A stretch of DNA of 64,000 bases from Tulasnella sp. 424 (Eukaryota > Basidiomycota > Agaricomycetes > Cantharellales > Tulasnellaceae), in the NCBI GenBank assembly GCA_019633425.1, contig WSUB01000009.1, positions 310,001 through 374,000 on the forward strand. Direction: 5' to 3'. The translations under genes and the position numbers were made by a program. Positions 59,043-64,000 of the stretch are shown here, one piece after another; the stretch's first letter is position 1, and every line of letters begins with the position of its first letter. Under the pieces are notes generated by a model, which did no database searches, was not told the origin of the DNA, and worked only from the letters and a program-made list of their open reading frames with translations.

Positions 59043-60071
59043 TTACAGCAGCTTGAGCTTCCCAGTTACTTGGTTCACGAGTTTCACTGGGCCTAAATCG
59101 AGTTCAGAATCAAGATGCATAGCGGTCGTAAAGGAATGCAGACCTGGGCCGATTCCTAACACCGTGGTAGAACCTGCCGCAATTTGCGTACGGCCTCTGC
59201 AATGGGAAGGGCGAATCAGGCATGGTCAGGGTTGCAAGTGTACTTGGAGGAGATGAGCAAGTACTCACGCGTCCCGAATAGTTCGTGCACAAAGGTTTAA
59301 GCTTTGAGCGGTCGCCTGTAATAAAAGCAGTTCCTCCTCCGAATCACACCTCAGGGCAACTTTTGCTTGACTAAAAGCGAGAGAAGGTTAAATAAAAGTC
59401 CCTTCTTAAAGAAGGTAGATCTGTCCTTACCCTATTCGCTCCCAGTGCGCCAGTAACTGGGTATATATGGTCGTATAAACAATCAGGCGGCTCTAATCTC
59501 TGCAGCGCGAACTTACGGCCGGATTCGACTTTTGGAGTGTCTTGTAGCAGGCTAGAGTAGCATGACTGTTATAAGAGCTTAGTTAGATCCTAATCATTCT
59601 GACGGAAAAAAATATATTTCCTTACCCGCACTGGGCGGCAATCTTCCCCTTGGTCATTCCCAGGTCACTTCGCACAACGAGAACCTTTCGAAAGAACTTC
59701 ATTCAGAGGCTGTATATCATCTCCACCGCGTAACGGGGAACCTCACCATCTTGCATTCTTCGAACAGCCCAGGGGTTACGGATGCCAAATCACCATCAGC
59801 ACCTGCCTCTTCGTCGTCGCTATCTTCTTTGGGCGCTGATAGCGCCGCTTCAGTAGTGGGCACTGAAGGACTAGGGACAGTCTCGGGCTTCGGCTCGGGT
59901 GTGAGAGCTATTGTTGGTGTTGGTGCGTTTGATTGGCGTCCTAAATAGTAGCCGGCTGCAAGACCCAATGCAGCACACGTTGCAACTGCCAACCCAGCCC
60001 GCGTCAATACCGGGGTAGTAAACGACAAGCCATATTATAGACTCACAGCCTGATATCTCTGAAGAACGCAT
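59043..60071 (-). CDS. PTH2: Peptidyl-tRNA hydrolase 2, membrane-anchored
   Basis: Archaeal/eukaryotic-type peptidyl-tRNA hydrolase that recycles tRNA from stalled chains; the eukaryotic form is anchored to mitochondria. A 25-base first exon (MRSSEISG, 60071-60047) joins FATCAALGLAAGYYLGRQSN, which is a membrane segment, followed by a Pro/acidic linker. The catalytic domain reads ECKMVLVVRSDLGMTKGKIA, AQCGHATLACYKTLQKSNPA, LLAHWERIGQAKVALRCDSE, EELLLLQATAQSLNLCARTI, RDAGRTQIAAGSTTVLGIGP and GLHSFTTAMHLDSE, ending NQVTGKLKLL. The conserved Lys, His and Asp/Gln positions of Pth2 are present. Six or so introns. It is divergent from BET1 with 198 bases between starts. Confidence 0.93.
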
Positions 60072-60269
60072 ACCGACGTGATTTTTTACGAGATTAAGAC
60101 TGAACGGATGTGGTGGTTTGCTGAACAAGTTCTGGCACCCGTTAAGTATTTGTCTCCGAACAAATGTTTGCGTCGTTCAGGGACTCGGCAATCGACGTGT
60201 CCCGCCCCAAACTTCGCTCTTTCGCTGTCCATACAAAAGACCCCGTCTAATAATAAGATCCTTAATGCT
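60072..60269. promoter_or_regulatory. Short divergent promoter region PTH2 / BET1
   Basis: 198 bases between opposed start codons must hold both promoters. No TATA element was recognised, though the run CTAATAATAAG lies about 15 bases before the BET1 start. Confidence 0.4.
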
Positions 60270-60938
60270 ATGAGCCGGTCAGTATTATAATCCTGCTTCC
60301 TTCGAGCCCGGCTGATATCGATCGTCTGCGTCAGGTTAGGCGTTCCTTCATCCACACTTTCGCACCGCGACCGCGGTAGTCTATATTCAAACTCCAATTC
60401 GGACGATGCCAGTGGTTCACCCTTCAGTCGAAGTCCAGGCCACTCAGGAAGGACCTCACCGTATCTGCAAAATGGAAGCTACGGTGCTCAACGTTTCGCT
60501 GAGGACTTGGAGGGCCAGAATGATGAGCGGTTGGAAGGCTTGACGGCCAAGGTGAAACTGCTGAAAGACGTGAGTCGGACTTCGAGTTTCTATAGCCTTG
60601 ATGGATGTGGATATGTGTGCACTCGTGCTAAATCTTGATGTGATGCCTGGCAGGTTACAATTGCGATTGGGAGCGAAGTCCGCGACTCGACAGTTCAGCT
60701 CTCGCAAATGGTATACGCACTTTCCTATTCTAGTCTTTAAGCTTGCAGCTCATCCCGAACCCTCTATTTCTTACCTTGACAGAACGATGCGTTTGCAGAA
60801 ACAGGCACCATCCTCGGAGGTACGTTCAGACGGATGACCAACATGGCAAGCCGTCAAGGCGGTCGGTGGATGTGCTACATGGTATTTATCCTCCTTGTTT
60901 CATGGTTCTTCGTGTTCGTATGGTGGTTTCGCCGATGA
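60270..60938 (+). CDS. BET1: Bet1-type SNARE
   Basis: ER-Golgi Qc-SNARE of 151 residues in four exons: 60270-60277, 60335-60569, 60654-60710 and 60783-60938. The first exon is just 8 bases (ATGAGCCG), joined by GTCAGT..GTCAG. The N-terminus is Ser/Gly-rich (LGVPSSTLSHRDRGSLYSNS), then the SNARE helix FAEDLEGQNDERLEGLTAKV, KLLKDVTIAIGSEVRDSTVQ, LSQMNDAFAETGTILGGTFR, and the C-terminal membrane anchor WMCYMVFILLVSWFFVFVWW followed by FRR. This is the standard Bet1 plan: no large N-terminal domain, a tail anchor. The window shows no other SNARE. Convergent with HAS1. Confidence 0.92.
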
Positions 60939-61098
60939 CATGCTATTTTATGGACCCCTCTCTTCGAATTCGACGCGAGTCGCCCGATCGCTCCAAGCCG
61001 TCCTGGTGGATCACCGCCCGACAGTTGTAACGACGTACCGAAATGATAAAGATTACAGATACAATGATGGTGAAGACACAATCCCTCCAATCAGCTAT

Positions 61099-63350
61099 TT
61101 ACATCGCCTCTACCGGAGCCGACCTCTTTTTCTTTTTCTTCTTCCGCTCGCCTGGGGCTTTCTTCCCATTTGCGCCTTCCTCGACCTTTTCATCATCCGA
61201 AGCGAGTTCATCTCTCGTCCTCTTCAGCGCCTGGCTTATCTCTGCTTCCCCGTCCCTTCCGATATTCACATCGACGCGTGGTGGGACGGAGAATCCAAAG
61301 GCTTTGCCCACTTTGACCAAATCAAGCTTGTTGACGTCAAAGATGGCTTTATGGGAGTAATTGGCGTAGGATTGCAAGTACGATTTGAACCCGTCCCGAG
61401 CCGATTGGTAGAGGTGATAGTTCTTTTGAAGGAGCTTTTCGAGCTAGGGGCGAGTTCCGTCAGAGTCGGACCTTTTGTCCGTCAAAGCCAGACAAAACAC
61501 CCACCTGGCTCTGCACATTCGCAATCTTCTCCGCTGGAAAGCCGAATTCGTTTAGCGGTACCCTTGCTTCTTTCAAGTAGCGCAGGAACCCCAGTTCGGA
61601 GGGGAGCAGGAACAGCAAGCTCTTGCCATTCTTGCCTGCGCGTGCCGTCCGTCCGACACGATGAATGTAATCCCTCGGATCATCTGGCGGGTCGAACTGC
61701 ACGATCCAATTGACTTCGGGGATATCCAAGCCTCGTGCTGCGACGTCGGTGCAGAGCAGGATGCCGGATTCGGCGTTGCAGAATTCGAAGAACGTGTTGG
61801 TTCGTTTTTGTTGCTTTTGCTTTCCCTAATCGAGACAACCGAAGTCCCCACACGTGCACGGAAACGGAAGCAAGCGGTCAGTGAACGGCGCGTGGGTGTG
61901 AGGCAAAATTGCATGTTGCAGTGGTGTCGACACTTCATCGAGCAGCAAGTGCTGAAGTCAACAGGTAATCTGCAGGCCCGAGGGACGACCTCTGCGTAAT
62001 ATGCACAGATCTCCCGCCCATCAATCTCCACGAAAAGCCGCTAGATCTCCCTAGAACCCGATCCGAATCTCGGAGGGATGTGTAAAAAACACAGTGGGAA
62101 CGCGGGGGCGGTGATAATTAACAAGGAAACCGGCGACCCAACTCACATGTAAATCTAGGACGGGAACGTCAATGTAATTCAACAATTCTCCATGATACTT
62201 GACGGAATTGCAGCTGCTGAAAAACACGATAACCTTCTTTTTCATGTTCTTTTTGAGGAAAGTGAAGAGGAGGAGGAAGCGCCTGTCGGAGGGGCACACG
62301 ACGTAACCTTGAGACAACGTTGCGACCGTGCTTGCTTCCATGGGTGATTCGACGTCGATGAAGAGTGGTCCGGGGCGGAGAGAGATGCGGGCGAGGTCGG
62401 TGACTTTGGTGGTCTGGGTGGCGGAGAAGAGCATGGATTGGCGGTTTTCTGTGAGGATTGCACGAAGAGTCAATCATTTAGAAGATAATGGAGAAGCTGT
62501 AGACGTACCACTTGGGATGATGCTGATGATGCGTTTCATTTCTTCCTCGAAGCCGACCTCTAATATTCGATCCGCTTCGTCGATGACGAGGGCTTTGAGG
62601 TTCTTGAAGACGAATCCCTTGGTATTCTGTCCGCCATAAACGTCCCCACATTGTTAGACGCTCGTCCTAAGGGCCTGAGAGGAAACTTATGTCGAAGTCT
62701 TACCATCAAGTGATCCAGTATCCGACCTGGAGTCCCGATTAAGAGGTTAACGCCCTTGACGAGCTTGTCGGCCTCGTTCTTCCTGTTCGCCCCACCCATT
62801 ACAATCCCAAACGTCTGACTATGGTACTTCATCAGTTCCCTCGCGACGTTGAATATCTGGAGGGCGAGTTCTCGTGTTGGAGAGATGACCATGATGCCGG
62901 TACCTAAGCAGGACGAACGCGCCCGCGAACTTGTCAGCATCGCAAGCTTCGTATAAACCATAAACACGAGGGCAAAATATGCTAACCATTTCGAGGCTTA
63001 AACTTCCAACGACAGAGTAATTCCACAGCAGGGATCAAGAACGCCAGAGTCTTGCCACTACCGGTTCGCGCTGCGCCTAGGACGTCTTTCCCAGCCAAGA
63101 GCGGTGGAATCGATTTGGCTTGAACGGGAGTCATGGACTTGAATCCCATATCGTCGATGCCCTTTTGGGTTTGCTCTGTGAGCTCGAGCGTGCTGAACGG
63201 TGGGCGGTCATTGTCAGAGGATGAAGAGGTGGAATTGGATGGCTGGGATGGAGGGATGATAGTCGTCGGTATCACATTGTCCGGATTATTTAAGGATGAT
63301 GAAGATGGGACTGGTTCTTCTAATGCTGTTGGGTCTTTGAACGACGCCAT
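61099..63350 (-). CDS. HAS1: DEAD-box RNA helicase Has1 (DDX18)
   Basis: Nucleolar helicase needed for 40S and 60S biogenesis. Starts [20 protein letters not shown] with a Ser-rich leader. Motifs: Q-motif region [20 protein letters not shown], motif [20 protein letters not shown], motif [38 protein letters not shown] (DEAD), [17 protein letters not shown] (SAT), the Has1 block [40 protein letters not shown] and [13 protein letters not shown]. The C-terminal extension is [20 protein letters not shown] then a Lys-rich tail ending [14 protein letters not shown]. One intron (62145-61826, 320 bases) is much longer than the rest and splits DLH from GKQKQQKR. Confidence 0.95.
61826..62145 (-). other. 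Long intron in HAS1
   Basis: 320 bases from GTGAGTTGG (62145 down) to GATTAG (61826). Splicing restores the exact Has1 motif [16 protein letters not shown]. It holds no recognised coding frame; a CGATGA and a CTGA about 65 bases apart are weak box C/D-like signals. Confidence 0.65.
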
Positions 63351-64000
63351 AGTCGAGTGAGGGTTCAACCAGGGGATGGCGATTAAAAATTCCAAGTGGC
63401 GGTAAGCAAATCGGGACAAACGTAGCGCACCAACGCTTGCAAGTAGTTCTCGACACCTGTGACCCACGGAGATTGTAAGGCACAAAACAACGGGGAAATG
63501 TTATGATCCGTTGGACGCATGATGGGGCGTGCAGATCAAAAGAGCGTCGGCATCTTCCCATTCCGCTAAGCGAATTCAAGATGAAGTTAGTGTTGGAGCG
63601 GCAGTCCCCGGAGAGCCTTGGAAGGTCTAGCGGATCCCGACCGGAATCAGCCATGATAAGGGAAACGCAAGCAGAACTACGGGTACTGGGTTTGCGTACG
63701 GCAGCTTAGTAGGTGGCATTGGTGGGCACTGGTGGATGCCGGCTTGGCTTCCATCGCCGTTGACGCTCGTTTGCCACTTCCGACTACTCATACATCGACA
63801 CTCAACACACATCGGCATAAGGCTAGACCACCGTAATCGCCGCTATCACTAGCTTGTTGATGTCATCTTCAAAGCATTGCCTAGTGGTGGGAACGCTTTC
63901 TTGATTGTACCGGATTGGGTGCGCGTGTCAGCCTGACCTGCGGTGGCGAGGGAGGGCAAAGTGAAGTGAACTCGTTTCACAGCGCCATCGCTTGCCGGCG
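63351..64000. other. Upstream region of HAS1 to window end
   Basis: 650 bases with the HAS1 promoter and leader. Open frames on both strands (for example 63627-63818 minus) have no recognisable family content, so no gene is called. A gene could begin just beyond the window edge. Confidence 0.45.

Overview
This window is nuclear DNA of a filamentous fungus, most likely a basidiomycete of the Agaricomycetes. Nearly every gene is broken by many introns of about 50-70 bases with GT..AG ends, genes lie close together on both strands, and one predicted F-box protein has the short coiled coil followed by a 'LaPiskLP' F-box that is common in mushroom-forming fungi. No plasmid, phage, CRISPR, rRNA or tRNA signal was recognised, and no transposon. 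Gene models below were built by hand by joining exons at GT..AG sites; most starts and stops are exact, while inner exons are given only where they matter.

Layout. 1-3.8 kb: 3' part of an MFS transporter and a short-chain dehydrogenase (+). 3.9-4.3 kb: the small mitochondrial twin-CX9C protein Cmc2 (-). 4.5-10 kb: a Trf4/5-type poly(A) polymerase and a large disordered protein (+). 10.3-13.2 kb: a sugar-porter family transporter with a run of tiny exons (+). 13.5-16.6 kb: FAN1 nuclease (-), divergent from an acylpyruvase-like FAH-family enzyme (+, 16.8-17.8 kb). 17.9-21.5 kb: SAPS-domain phosphatase subunit (-), divergent from the eRF1 methyltransferase Mtq2 (+). 23.0-25.0 kb: AP-2 mu subunit (+). 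25.3-27.4 kb: SRP40/Nopp140 (-), divergent from lumazine synthase RIB4 (+). 28.5-31.7 kb: three tandem histidine phosphatases (+). 32.0-33.3 kb: RagA/Gtr1 GTPase (+). 33.5-34.9 kb: ribosomal protein uL4 (-). 35.9-37.2 kb: STRAP-type WD40 protein (+). 37.4-42.7 kb: full-length ABCB transporter (-). 43.3-44.9 kb: probable Rxt2-like Rpd3L subunit (+). 45.5-54.2 kb: proteasome activator Blm10/PA200 (+). 54.6-55.1 kb: Yippee zinc protein (+). 55.4-58.6 kb: F-box and BTB proteins (-). 59.0-60.1 kb: peptidyl-tRNA hydrolase 2 (-), divergent from the SNARE Bet1 (+, 60.3-60.9 kb). 61.1-63.4 kb: DEAD-box helicase Has1 (-).

Most genes are housekeeping and are not one functional cluster. Several serve translation and ribosome production (uL4, Has1, SRP40, Trf4, Mtq2, Pth2), two relate to TOR and phosphatase signalling (Gtr1, SAPS), two to vesicle traffic (AP-2 mu, Bet1), and Blm10 to the proteasome. 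The most notable points are: the RagA gene has an apparent GA..AG intron one base away from a perfect donor; the sugar transporter ends in a chain of 8-20 base exons and has an altered TM7 sugar motif with a large loop insertion; a lumazine synthase gene is followed by three tandem phosphatases, which makes them candidates for the dephosphorylation step that precedes lumazine synthase; and a disordered protein carries a diverged internal duplication.
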